Source: Rutstroemia sp. NJR-2017a BVV2 (lineage: Eukaryota > Ascomycota > Leotiomycetes > Helotiales > Rutstroemiaceae). Taken from it: DNA of 64,000 nucleotides. The notes under the pieces were generated by a model. The model saw only the letters and a list, made by a program, of their open reading frames with translations, was not told the origin of the DNA and did not search any database. The position numbers were made by a program, and so were the translations under genes. The stretch is from the NCBI GenBank assembly GCA_002946415.1, contig NJPS01000065.1, positions 370,915 through 434,914 on the forward strand, in the 5' to 3' direction. Below are positions 36,121-47,300 of the stretch, piece by piece (the stretch's first letter is position 1; each line of letters begins with the position of its first letter).

Positions 36121-37476
36121 ATGTCTGTAAGACGTACACGATCCGTATCAAAATGGAAAGAAGTCTTGGGCTTCGACGAGGGGTTCTACCCCACATCCGA
36201 AACTCCTCCGCCATACCACCGATACGAATCCCCAGAGTCAATTTACGAATCAGTCGGATCTATCAGTCCAACGGTATCATATTATCATGAGACTCTCGAA
36301 GAGCTCACTCCAAAATTCCATTACTCGGATGCACCAGAAGCTCTAAATCCGACCCCGTTATACGACGAGACGCCTGAAGCTGTTCCCGCCGAAACTCCTA
36401 TAGATTATACATATTCAGATGCTCCAGAAGCTGTTCTGCCGACGCCTATCGAAGTGAAGACACCAGTTTCCGCGATAACCTCGAGATTTAACACTTCATA
36501 TCCTCCCACACCTACAACAGCAAATACAACATCAACTACACTGAATTATACGCCCATAAATCCGGCCAAAGCTGGATCGCGATTTCCGCGCGACATAACC
36601 TTTACTAGGAATTCAATATATGATATCCTCCTTTTACCAACGTCGCCGGCGCCATCAAAGGTCGATCCAAAACCACTTCCCACTCCTCCTCCACTATTCT
36701 ATATCACGATTCATCAATCAACACCCACAAATGCTCCTTCTTCAAGCCCGCCTGGGAGCCATCTTAGTAAACCCGATATAGCGCTCCATTCTACCGCCTC
36801 GCCCAATTCACCTCTCCTTGCTTTTGCATCATTCAACACAGTCACCCTAATAACTGACATAACTACCCTTCCACCACCTACAAGACCACTCTCGCCGCCG
36901 ACGCCGCCCTCATCATCATCATCCCTTCCTGCTAAAGCGATCGTTCCCCCTCCCACTACCTACAACCTCCCCACGTCACCTGGCGACTCCCTAACATTTG
37001 GCGTCCGCTCACAAGGCTACAAGACGGAAAAACTCGTCCCAACCGGCGGGATCTTCACCTCTGAACGCTATGCCTTCTACCACACTCTGCCGCGCACGTT
37101 CGTAAAAGAAAAATTCGAGTGGCGCCAAGTCTCTTCCTCATCACAAAATGTCCCGAGCGTCGGCCTGGAAACCGTGCCGGAAGAAATGACAACCAAAAAA
37201 GGCGGCGTCAAGATGAAATTGGTGCGCTGTTCGACAGGCGAAACAGTAGCGGTTTATGTAGGCGTAGGGAACGAGGATTGGGCGGATAAAGACCGCAGAA
37301 GGCGACCGAAGAGGGAAAAGGGGAAAGTGCTGGGCCTGATGAGATGGGTGGAACTGGAGGGAGGGAGTCTGGGCGAGGAGTTTGAATTGATGGGAGTTAT
37401 GTCTGTTTTGGGCGTTATGGAGAGGTGGAGGAGGGTACTAAATACGCAGAAACAGCTGGGTATGTTCACTTCTTAG
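36121..37476 (+). CDS. Pro-rich protein of unknown function with DAPEA/ETPEA repeats
   Basis: Single exon of 451 residues. The frame stays open upstream to 35920, but the first ATG is at 36121 (MSVRRTRSVSKWKEVLGFDE), so I start there. Residues ~60-125 contain degenerate repeats around YSDAPEA-L/V-xPTP and ETPEAVPAETP. The middle (~130-290) is Pro/Ser/Thr-rich and probably disordered, with a short Ser run (SSSSLP). The C-terminal ~170 residues look folded (GVRSQGYKTEKLVPTGG; YAFYHTLPRTFVKEKFEWR; RWVELEGGSLGEEFELMGVMSV) and may be a conserved domain I do not recognise. There is no signal peptide or membrane segment. Confidence 0.8.
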   Translation: MSVRRTRSVSKWKEVLGFDEGFYPTSETPPPYHRYESPESIYESVGSISPTVSYYHETLEELTPKFHYSDAPEALNPTPLYDETPEAVPAETPIDYTYSDAPEAVLPTPIEVKTPVSAITSRFNTSYPPTPTTANTTSTTLNYTPINPAKAGSRFPRDITFTRNSIYDILLLPTSPAPSKVDPKPLPTPPPLFYITIHQSTPTNAPSSSPPGSHLSKPDIALHSTASPNSPLLAFASFNTVTLITDITTLPPPTRPLSPPTPPSSSSSLPAKAIVPPPTTYNLPTSPGDSLTFGVRSQGYKTEKLVPTGGIFTSERYAFYHTLPRTFVKEKFEWRQVSSSSQNVPSVGLETVPEEMTTKKGGVKMKLVRCSTGETVAVYVGVGNEDWADKDRRRRPKREKGKVLGLMRWVELEGGSLGEEFELMGVMSVLGVMERWRRVLNTQKQLGMFTS

Positions 37477-39124
37477 TTGAGTTGGACGAAAAGGGGTGTT
37501 ATGATATTCTATAAAACTCCTGCTGATTGGTGCGTTTTGTTCTGTATGTAGTCGAAAGACATTGGGGAAGGTAGATAGATTTTTGGAATGGGAGGCAGAG
37601 GACGATGAAGATGGAGGAGAAAATTGTATATTTAGGATTGAGCTGGATGGGATGATATAAGATGGGATGTGTATGGAAAATTCTTGATGTTATATCAGAT
37701 AAGATGAGATGAGATGCAATGGTTTATGTATTTAGCAGTTAATGCCATGTATGTATCCTAATGTGTCCCAGGCATTCGATAAATGAGATAATTTACAATG
37801 TCTTTCCACTTGAGGTCCGGATGGTTCATGCTTGAGCTCTGCATGATTTGAAGAACATATGGGTACTGACATACACTGCAAACTGAGAATTGTATGTCTG
37901 ATTTCCTGGCAAACTTACATAGGTTTCTAGGTTACTTATATCGACATCTGTTCAGATCACTACTTTGCCAATGGTGCGGACACGAGATGTCTCTGCTTGA
38001 TGGATGTCTTTGAACTCGTTATGTGCGAAGATTCTGAGAACCCTCAAAATTCTACTTGGTGTATCAGATGCTTCCTTTTGCGAACGACGCAACGTTATGC
38101 TCGTAACTTCCTCATGCACTTTTACTTCGCTCTCTTGTGTTCTCTCGAGGGCTTCGACTGCACAAATTTCCAGCCCGGTTCAGCGGTTACTACCCCAGCC
38201 TTTCTCGAAGAGTCTAGTTTACCGTCAGCGGCGATCTTAGGCTCCATCCTCAACACTAGTTGAGGAAGTGTGGAGCTCAACGGTATCTTGAGTCCTCCGG
38301 GCGACAATATGAGGACACGTATTAGATGCGTCGAAGCTGCATTGAAGGCCAATGACTGCGATGTTCCTTTTACCATATTAGTGGCATTTTGCATGATTTC
38401 TACTCGCAGGTCACTTAAACAACATCCCCGAAGTTTCTTTCGGGACGAGTCCGGTTTACGACCTGGGGGACGAGTTGAGCTTCGGTGAGTGAATACGTAA
38501 GACTGAGTATCTGACCGATGAGTCTCATCCAAAAACGCGGAGTGGGGGGCTAAACGTTCTCAGCCCTAGCTGACCGCATTGAGGTTTATCGTCTCGGCAA
38601 AAAGAGTTCTCGAAGAGCATCACACTATTTTCATCAAATACAAATGAATGAATGAACCTTCTATCAACCCAAACTCTCCTGTCCTTCCGCAGGCATCACC
38701 TCAATGGATCGTGAAAAAAGTTCCACGTGATACCAGCCCAGTTTAGTCCTGCTGATGCCTCAAGAGGAATCACGAGCAAGGCGGCACTGGCTGAAAGTAA
38801 GGAAAGGTAATACCTGATCTTCACGTTTAACTTTTCCAGGGACAAGGACGATGCCAAGTGCTTGGTGCCCTAGCTGTAAGCTTAAGCCTCAGTGAGTAAC
38901 TGAGGAAAGGCAAGCGCTCAAGCCGAATGAGGCTATCCTCAGCCTCCTTCAATTGAGGCTGTCTGCTGAACAGGTAACATTGGGGTCACATTCCTGCTGC
39001 CCCTGAGACAAAACAAAAGTTACCATTCCTTGAAGCATTTATCTTTTCCTTTAGACATTTCCTTTCATTATTGTTGCTCTCTTACCTGTTTGGTCTGCTG
39101 TTTTTTAACGCATCGTCAATCATC
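37477..39124. other. Intergenic region with a possible gene relic
   Basis: 1.65 kb between two plus-strand genes. The first 400 bp are AT-rich, likely the 3' end of the Pro-rich gene. A possible oxidoreductase remnant lies at 37952-38530 (-). The last ~300 bp are pyrimidine-rich, as expected of a promoter and leader. Short CCTCAG/CTGAGG inverted motifs lie around 38890-38960. Confidence 0.45.
37952..38530 (-). pseudogene. Possible relic of a medium-chain (quinone-oxidoreductase-like) dehydrogenase
   Basis: On the minus strand the last ~30 codons before a TGA at 37952 read like the end of the zinc-type/quinone oxidoreductase family: FAHNEFKDIHQAETSRVR, then TIGKVVI-stop, matching the usual DIxxAxxxxxxGKVVI ending. 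Upstream, in another frame, AFNAASTHLIRVLILSPGG loosely resembles the ...LRPGGR segment before the C-terminus. The frames do not join and no Rossmann GxGxxG is found, so if it is a relic it is short and broken. The call rests on a weak, by-eye resemblance. Confidence 0.25.
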
Positions 39125-40651
39125 ATGGCTACCATCAAATTCTACCCTTCACAGATTGGCTCCAGTCTCGTTACCCCCTTGTCCTTCACAGCATCTCCCA
39201 TCAAGTTGCTCTTTCAAGATCTATGGTGCGCCTTGATCAACCTCAAGTATGCGCCTGGTGTCTTCTTGCCCCTTACCCCTACTCATTCTGGTGATCTGGA
39301 CGAGCTATATCCTTCTCTTGCGAACTTCTTCAACCTAGCTTTGCACGCAGTCCTCTTTTTCCTGCAATTCTTCTTCTTACTTTCTATTCCTGTCTGGATC
39401 CTGTTGCCAGTATGGACTGTGGCAATCGGATTTACTATGTTCTGGATGGTCAATTTCTCACTTTGTTGGATTTTGAATGGCTCCGAACTGACTTATGCGT
39501 CGGACGAACAATATGCGCAGAAGAAAGCGGAGCATGCTCATGAGCAATGGCTGTTCTTGAATGGTGTTTGCGTAGGGTATGATCCATGCTTGGACTTCTT
39601 TTCAGGTCGCTGTTAACAATGGTTCAGTCAACATTGGCTTGAGTGTGCCGTAAATCGCATTGCTCTCACATTTGGCCGCCCAGTTCTAGGGATCCACAAT
39701 AAGACGTGAACTTACCTCTCTAAATTGATGGATTTCAGGCTAACATACCACAGCAACGGTATTATTTTTGATATCCTCGAATGTGTTATCCAGCGCTCCC
39801 TCAACTACGCCAGCACCGACATTCGCACCGCCTACCGCACCCTCAAGTCCACTCTTTACGATTCCAATATTTCCCGCGTGATCTTGATTCTCCACTCTCA
39901 AGGCGCCATCGAAGGCAGCATGATAGTAGACTGGCTTTTGGCCGAAATCCCTCAAGATCTCCTCCAAAAGCTCGAAATCTACACCTTCGGCAACGCCGCC
40001 AACCATTTCAACAACCCCCATCTCCATCTCCTGTCCCAAAAATCCGCGCTTACCCACCCAGACCTGCAAACTACCGCCACAACGACGACTGTAACTACCC
40101 TCAATGACACTTCAACTAACCCCGAGAAACTACACATGCACAAAAGCGGCAACGGCAAGACCATCCCGCACATCGAGCACTACGCACACACCTACGATTT
40201 CGTAAGCAGATGGGGCGTCCTCTACTGCACGCGCAACCCACCCACCGAAGCCTCCGCCCCGCGCTTCATGGGCCGCGTCTTCGAGGAAAAAGTCGCCGGC
40301 CACATGTTCGTGCAGCACTACCTCGACGAGATGTTCCCCCTATCTAAGTCCCTCCGGAAACGCCTGCGCGGCACAGAGGTCGTAGGAGATGGGAAGGGGC
40401 TGGGAAATGGATGGGATTGGGAGAGTGTGGATGAGGAAGGGGGGTTCATGGGTGCGGTGGTGGAGAATGGAATGAAGATGGAGGTGAGGCCGGGGGATAA
40501 GTTGGGGAGGGAGGGCTGGGAGGTGAGTTATTGTGGGGAGCATGGGGAGGAGGAGACGGCGAGGACGAGGGATATTCGTGGATCTGGGTACAAGGTGAGG
40601 GAGTTGAGTAGGCTATGGTTGTATCGGAATGGCAGGAGTCCAAAGAACTGA
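39125..40651 (+). CDS. Membrane-anchored alpha/beta-hydrolase (lipase)-like protein, fungal family
   Basis: Three exons, 39125-39576, 39628-39705 and 39739-40651, give 480 residues. The two short introns leave the frame intact and restore the motif QHWLECAVNRIALTFGRPVLGIHNKT in a 26-codon middle exon. The N-terminal third has a strongly hydrophobic hairpin (LALHAVLFFLQFFFLLSIPVWILLPVWTVAIGFTMFWMVNFSLCW), so it is probably membrane-bound. The C-terminal part has the beta-strand/nucleophile elbow VILILHSQGAIEGS, with the putative nucleophile at S230, as in HSQG-type lipases. A conserved His-rich segment follows (HYAHTYDFVSRWGVL). The substrate is unknown. The third exon turns strongly G-rich near its end. 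Confidence 0.85.
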
Positions 40652-41031
40652 TTATGGTCATGGTTCTTGTTTCTCATGGCGATTTCGACTTGGATGTTTG
40701 GGAGGGGCGCGTTTATGAACTTATTCAAATGGAGTTGGAGGGATACCAGTGTGTTATGGACTTTTCAAGTAGAGTGGTTTGGAGTTATATGTCGAAGCTA
40801 GGCCACGCCATGAGGTCCTCTACGAAAAAGAGGTCGGAAATGGCGTATATGTTTAATTCAGGCTATCTCAAGTTCTTGATTTTCATTTTCATCTTTGTTT
40901 GAATGGAATCGAAGGTAGCATTATATTCTAAATTTGATAGTCTTTAATCAGCCCTCACTTCCATGATACCTTCCCATTCCACTCCATTCCGTTCCATTGC
41001 ATCATAACCCTTTCATCCCGCATATGCCACA
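40652..41031. other. Convergent 3' intergenic region
   Basis: 380 bp between the hydrolase-like gene and VPS41, which converge. Nothing recognised. Confidence 0.5.
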
Positions 41032-44000
41032 TCAAGCATGATTGTCATTCTTCTCCTTACACAAAGGACATCCGCCTCTGATCCTATCCCTCAATAACCT
41101 CGCTCTCGTAACCTTTGCACCAATGCTATGCACGCTCGTATATCTTCGTTCCTCATCCCCGTCCCCAAGCCCATCGTAATTGTTCCTTCTTTCCTCGTCC
41201 GTCGAAGCCTGGATCCCGTGTTCATTCTTTCCATAATTCAGAAGATGTGTTAGATGCCACACATGGCCGCATGTGAAACCGACCAGAGTCTCCATTTCTT
41301 CTTCATCGAACGCGTTTTTGCAACCTACGCAATGGCCTGGTTTGTAGGCTAGACTGGACTTCTCGTTTATTTGTGGGATGTCGGTCTGCTCTTCAAGCTC
41401 TTGTTCTACGATGTCAAATTTGACACCGCGGCGCTGACCGGCTCGGAGTTTGTTCTGCGCCATAGCTACTTCTCCCCGCAGCACTCTTGCGACTCCTTGA
41501 CTGATACTTTCTTGTATCTCGTATTCCTTAACCATTTTACTTAATCCTTCTCTTAGACCTTCGATCTCTAAACCTTCGGGTATTCTGCGGACTAGTCTTA
41601 TTGGGTCGATTGCTGTTCCGACTTCTTCCAAAAGCCCTCGTATGAACCTTGGTTTATCCATAGAATAGTTGAGGAGATCCTCCCATAAGTCAGCATCGTT
41701 CTGGGACTTGGCAAACGCGATTGCTTGCGAGACATCTGCTAATCGATCAATAATGAGATAAAGAGCCCGCTTGGTCTGGCCAGTTTTAGAATAGAGGTAG
41801 ACCAATTCAGGAATGTAGGAGTGGTTCTCGCATTCCATTGTAGCCTACAAATGTTGTTAGCATTAATCCTGAGAAAATTGTTTGAGGGACTAACCTTTTC
41901 GAAGGTATAGAAGGTGGAAGATTTGAGAAATTCCATGAGGAGGTCGCGATCATACGTTGCGAAAAGTTGAACAGCAAGGTCAGCCAGCCCATCAACTAAT
42001 GCCCTGCTCTCCGCTAACAATCGATCACGATTTTCTCCAGGAAGTTCATCTATGCCATCCCCTCTCCAAAGAGAACTGACATAGAAAAAGAGATACAATG
42101 GCATATGCTCTAATTGATTAACCACAATCTGTGGCTTCAGGAGACCATGGTGAGCTTCGTCCACAAGAAGCTTTATGGCTTCCGAAGTGGCTTCTCTTAA
42201 CACTGGGATAGGTGCATTGCGCCGTTGCTCCTTGGAGACGCGAAGCATAACGAGTCCGGGAATATCATCCGCAACTGCATCCACCAAATGATAATGTTTC
42301 ACAAGGCTCATGGCCGCGTCTGCATCCTGCAGTTGAATATAGCATTTCAGAGCGTCCCGAGGCCGTCCATCCGCTACGTATAGCTTTCCTAAACTTTCCA
42401 TGACAATGCGCCAGTCCCGACCCGTCTCACCATCTTCGACACTGTCTTGACGCACGTCGCGATACTTGAGTTGGTTTTCTAAAGCTGTAATCACCGCTCT
42501 GACGTCGAACAGATCTGGTGACCATTGCTCTAGCAATTCTCGAACTCTTGGTCGATTGTGCGCAATGTAGTGGCCTAGCACAACCTCATAGATTGTGGAC
42601 GGGAGAGGCGGTTTGATTTGTGCAGTCGGTATGTAATTGGTAATTTCGTCAAACTTGTCCTTCCCAGCAAATGTCCACACCCAATGCTCCCATCGATCGG
42701 AAGTCCCAAGGACTTTTCCACAAATTTTCCCGGCTGCGGTCCAATCATTGTTCTCAATCAAGGATTGAATCCACAACTCACCGATTCTGCGCTTCTCCTT
42801 TTCTACGGAAGAATTGATCAGTCGACTTGCAGACTCGATGGTCGTAGATTCGTTATCGTAGAAATCGTCACTACTTGATCGAATAGGATCTAAAGTACCA
42901 GGCCCAATTTCAGAAAGCTTTTCTGGTGACGAAGAAATAACTTCAGGGTGTTCATCAATCAATTCCCATGCCTCTTGATGCCTGTCATGCTCTAGCAACC
43001 ATGAGAGATGGTCCGAAAGGTCCCGCTTGGTAGCCAAGATACAGTCATATGGACTGTGAATAAAGATTTTCATCCCTGGTGTGATGATATGAGGATGAGC
43101 CGCAGAGATTCGATTTTGATGAGCAATTTTCGCTCTATGGATGGAACCTTGCCCTTTTGAATCACCATCGCTCTTGCTTCCAGTACTTATGATACTTGCA
43201 CTAGAACTAAGTAGTGCTGTAGCATTGATGGTTGCATTCCACATTCCGCTGCCCATCCCTGTCAAGGTTTCTAAGGTGCTTCGTGGTGTCTGCACAACTG
43301 GTTGATTTCGAGCGGCAGGCAGTATGCATAAGTGATAATCACTAGCAGAAAGCCTTTCGTAGCGACTGACTGTGAGTCCATCGGTGTCCACCTCCTGCGA
43401 CGTCTCGAGGTCAATGAGGCGAAGTTCCGGAGATAATGCATTTTGTCTACGGCGTATTCCACCGCTGGGCCCGCTACCAGTAGATGTTGTCGACCCTTGT
43501 GACTTATGTCCTTTCGGTGTGGGGACCTCTTCTTCTTCTTCTTCTTTATCATCAGGCATAACATACGCAAGTACAACAAGTAAAGTAGGGGTATATAACG
43601 ACAATCCAGAAATTATGCAATCCATTCGCAGCCTAATAACGTCAGTCGAGCCCATCAACAGACCGTGGATATTTTGGGATTTATCACTCACATTTTTACG
43701 ATCTCCGCGCTGCCTACTGTCTGCTCTACTACATTCTTTCCGACTCCAGGTCCTCCTGGATGAACGTTAATCATCCATATGGTGCCTCCCCAACCAACAA
43801 GCAGCTTTTCGATGCGTGCTTTATCTTTCGCTGCTTGTAGCCTGAACCTCGCTATCGCCGGGGAGGATATTGCAGCCTCCCGCGTTTTGTCGTCCTCGTC
43901 GGTTTCGAGAGACTTTTCATCGATCCATTCGATCCTAGTCTTCCAAACACTGGCCATTTCTTCCCATTGCTCACCGTCTGGGCGAGCTATGTGACCGATA

Positions 44001-45068
44001 CGTTTCCATGCTGATTCCGCGTCTTGCCCTTCTAAGTGTAGATGAGATCGCATGATTTTTATTCCATGTTCATTGCTCCACGCAACATATTTTCCGGATA
44101 ATGACCATTTGACCGTGTTGATTGTACCTTCTCCCGAATGCAGTATAGTGTCTTTTCCAGCATTTGTCCCTAAGCCTATCGTCCCGAGCCAACCGCTCGC
44201 AGTAGCTGCTGCAGTTCCTGTCGTGGTAGATGTTGAGCTTGTCCCCGCTCTGCCTCCAACTGTGAGCACAAGGTTTCCAGCTAATCCGCCAGATACGTAG
44301 GTCCGATCATTCTTGTAATCCGGTGAGAGACCGACAGTTTGAACAGGGCGCGCAAAGTCCCTTAACTGCACATCCTTTATATCAACCAACGATGCTATGC
44401 AGACCTTGCCATCCACAGACGAAGTCCCGATGTAAATTGCGTTGGACGGAATATTTGGTACAACTGGAGGAGCGCGTGGGCTTCGTGTGGTGCTCGTAGA
44501 GGCTTGAGACACCATAGATGGCGCTCGTTGAGGCGTCTTCGGCGCATCTGAGTATGCTTGTGTACGCTGCACCGCTTCAGGAACCGGTGCTACAAGAGGA
44601 GCCGGAAACGGTGAGATGGAAATACTTGTAACTGAGGCGGAGTGTGCATGATAGACACGAAGGGAAGTAAACGATGGCAAGGAAAGTACATGCTGCGTGA
44701 GAGTCAGTGGTTGCTCGAAAAATGGAGGAGACTTCGTAGCGTACGATGTTGCCGTTGTGTGTACCTATGAACTATAAAATATTCAGTATGGGACTTGTAA
44801 TCACCAACGTAAGGGAGCATACCATTTTGTCGCCAGCGACCAGAAAGGTACTTGTAGCATCGCCATTTCGATATATAGGGCCGAGATGGCTGGTTATTCG
44901 AGCATACTTTAACTTGGGCTCTTCCTCTTCCTCATCATCGTCCTCATCATCTTCGGACTCGGTACCAACAGTATCCTCTTCGTCCTCTGTTCCATCGGTC
45001 TCTGCTTGGCTTGACTCGACATGTTCCATGTTCGTGGTGTCGCCTTGATCTTCAGACCCTTCAGCCAT
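41032..45068 (-). CDS. VPS41: Vacuolar protein sorting-associated protein 41 (HOPS subunit)
   Basis: Subunit of the HOPS tether that promotes homotypic vacuole fusion and late-endosome/AP-3 vesicle fusion at the vacuole. Five exons are inferred on the minus strand: 45068-44823, 44771-44745 (27-nt microexon), 44692-43692, 43632-41895 and 41844-41032, totalling 1,274 residues, normal for filamentous fungi. The acidic N-terminus (EDDEDDDEEEEE) precedes a beta-propeller beginning PKLKYARITSHLGPIYRNGD. The microexon supplies FIGTHNGNI, and the next exon continues HVLSLPSFTSLRVYHAHSAS. A clathrin-heavy-chain-type helical repeat follows. The C-terminus is a RING-H2-like domain (CVGC ... CGHVWHLTHLL ... 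CPLC). Identity is firm. Confidence 0.93.
44745..44771 (-). other. 27-nt microexon of VPS41
   Basis: Codes for nine residues (FIGTHNGNI) between introns with GTATGC and GTACGC donors. Using it keeps phase 0 on both sides and restores the propeller sequence. An alternative acceptor 6 bases further in would change the frame. Confidence 0.75.
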
Positions 45069-45314
45069 AATGGCAGACTCTCACCGTCACATCTGCGGTT
45101 GTTGTCAAGGATAAGCAGGGGTAGCTACACAACGACGTCAAGGTCGCTGAAGCTCGAGCTTCGACCTCAATTAGGCGAATTCTAGGCTTGAGGAGTTTTT
45201 ATCTCGGCAGCGAATTTTTGTTTGCATTTTCGCGGAACTTAATTGAGAAATCTACAACCATGGACAACATTACGGAGTTTTCTTATCCTGTACCTTTCCA
45301 GGTTGACGATAATC
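45069..45314. promoter_or_regulatory. Short divergent promoter between VPS41 and the RMD1-like gene
   Basis: Only 246 bp separate the two start codons on opposite strands. Both promoters and leaders must fit in or overlap here. Confidence 0.55.
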
Positions 45315-46602
45315 ATGCAGAGCTTTCGTCGATCACTTTCGTCAATTGCTGTGCGACGACCGGTACATGATTGCATTACACCACTTCCTTATCGTCATAT
45401 CAATGCATCAGCGCAATGCTCTCGAAGGCGAAATTTCTTTTCTTCCAGTGCCACTCTACAACAAGAATCTACATCTTCCAGCCCTGATGCAGTAACAGAA
45501 CTGCAACCGGTGCCAAAAAGAAAACCCGCGCGCTCCCCTGCCGGGAAGACAAGCTTGAGAAGAGTCGCTGTCGAAGCACAAAGATCGAGACAAAGTGCAA
45601 TTCGACCTGGAACGACATCCCCTGGAAATGCTGAAGGGACGAATAGAGTTATTGCTATATCAGTGGCAGACTACTTTGATATGGATGCCGTGATTCGTAT
45701 TTTACGGGCTCATGGTTTCCTAATCGATCCGGACGAAACTGGTTTTGAGCCGGACCAGGTCATACACACACGAGGGGTTAACAATGGAGATATTTTTGTG
45801 TTTCCTTCAGGCTCACTTGTAGCATGGTCCCTACCTGAGGATGTGGTTCGAGACCTTGCTACCAAGACTCTATTGCCCGCAGCCTTAGATCCTCACGTTG
45901 GCGCGGTCGAATTAGAAGACCTAGAATGTGAGGAAGATCCGAGTAGGGATAGCAGCAGTCTCAAGGGTGATATCATTGTCTTAGGAATGAAAGATTCGCA
46001 GGGGGATGGTAACGCAAGGTGGGTCGATTGCTCAAAGGTTTTATAGTATACAGCTCACACTTTATTACAGATCGTCGAGAGTCGACACAACTTTGGCGAA
46101 AATTGCCTTTTCTTCCGGTCTCGCAAGGTCAACAAAGCTTGCGGTTCTGGAAACCATGCTGTCGAAGTATTTCGAGTCTACCAAGGCTATTCCAACCCTC
46201 CTCTCACGGGGGTCGAGGCTACCCTTCAATCGACAGTTCATGCTGCAGAAGACCGGAGAGTTACTTGATCTTCGTGCCCGTTTGAACCACTATTCGGAGT
46301 TGACAGACTCTTTACCTGATTTGTTTTGGGATAGTCGACATGAACTTGGCCTAGAAGCATACTATGATCAAGTGGGACGAGCCCTTGACGTGGGCGTACG
46401 GATCAAGACTCTAAACCAGAAGATGGATTATGCTCAGGAAATTGCAACCATCCTTCGTGAGACGATGAGTGAAAAGCATAGCATTCACCTAGAGTGGATC
46501 ATCATTGTTCTGATTGCAGTAGAAGTCGGATTCGAGTTACGGAGAGAGTGGAAGGAAAGAAAAGAACGCGCTGGAAAAGAAGGAAATATAGATAGCCAAT
46601 AG
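45315..46602 (+). CDS. DUF155 family protein, RMD1/RMND1-like, mitochondrial
   Basis: Two exons, 45315-46018 and 46071-46602, give 411 residues. The ATG at 45315 starts MQSFRRSLSSIAVRRPVHD, a basic presequence, so I prefer it to the non-ATG codon further upstream. The DUF155 core reads NRVIAISVADYFDMDAVIRIL, then GDIFVFPSGSLVAWSL, then across the splice KIAFSSGLARSTKLAVLET, RQFMLQKTGELLDLRARLN and DLFWDSRHELGLEAYYDQV. A C-terminal hydrophobic segment (HLEWIIIVLIAVEVGFEL) is the membrane anchor typical of the family. The human relative RMND1 supports mitochondrial translation. The fungal relatives are less well understood, so the role here is inferred. Confidence 0.9.
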
Positions 46603-47300
46603 CCTGACGGCCTTGGCTCTTTTTCAATGAATACCCTCTCTCCTATCTATCAAACGTGCTCACTATTTCATACTTGTTCTCGCTAATAGTTTTGCACCCT
46701 TTGTCTCAATCGTTAGGGGACATTATGTCATAAATGTTCTAACCACAAAGAAGCTACGCTTGGTCCTGTCGTGCGTTATCCACGATGCGCGACGCATTCA
46801 GCATCCCCGGTTAGATGGGTATGAGACAGCTCTGGATTAATGCTTAGTGCATCATCAAGATAACTATGACGACTAGTCAACGGGGGTGAATAAGATCGCA
46901 AGTATCTGTCAAGGTGCTTCAGTCCCGGAGAACGGACGGCAACTTGGAAAGCTTGATGGTCGGGCCTGAGGACCCCAAGAGCACTTATTGTCGCCACGTA
47001 TTTTGAGCGACGGCCATGACCAAGTCTATTGGGGTTACCAAACCACTCTACGAGCAGGCCAGTTTCTACAACACGAATATGTTGGTGGTTTAGCGTGATC
47101 GGAAACCTACTAGTTGAAAATCGGACGTATTGGGATTGGGATTGGGGAAACTCTGAGCTCAGCATACCTGGCTGGACCTTAGCAAGTTCATTTTCCCTAT
47201 ACACTATTCGCTTGGGTCAAGCACCGGCCTCTGCAGTGTGAGAATCCTATATGGCTGCATTCCTTGTATCGCACTAAAATTTTCTAGAAGACATTCCATA
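46603..47300. other. Convergent 3' intergenic region
   Basis: 698 bp between the RMD1-like gene and the GST-like gene. A 142-codon frame at 46776-47204 (-) and its shadow on the other strand show no family resemblance, and I do not call them genes. Confidence 0.45.

Noticed and set aside
37997..38263. 88-codon plus-strand frame opposite the possible dehydrogenase relic
   Set aside because: The minus-strand reading has the (weak) homology. The plus frame has none.
46776..47204. 142-codon minus-strand frame between RMD1-like and GST-like genes
   Set aside because: No family signal, mixed composition, overlaps open frames on the opposite strand.
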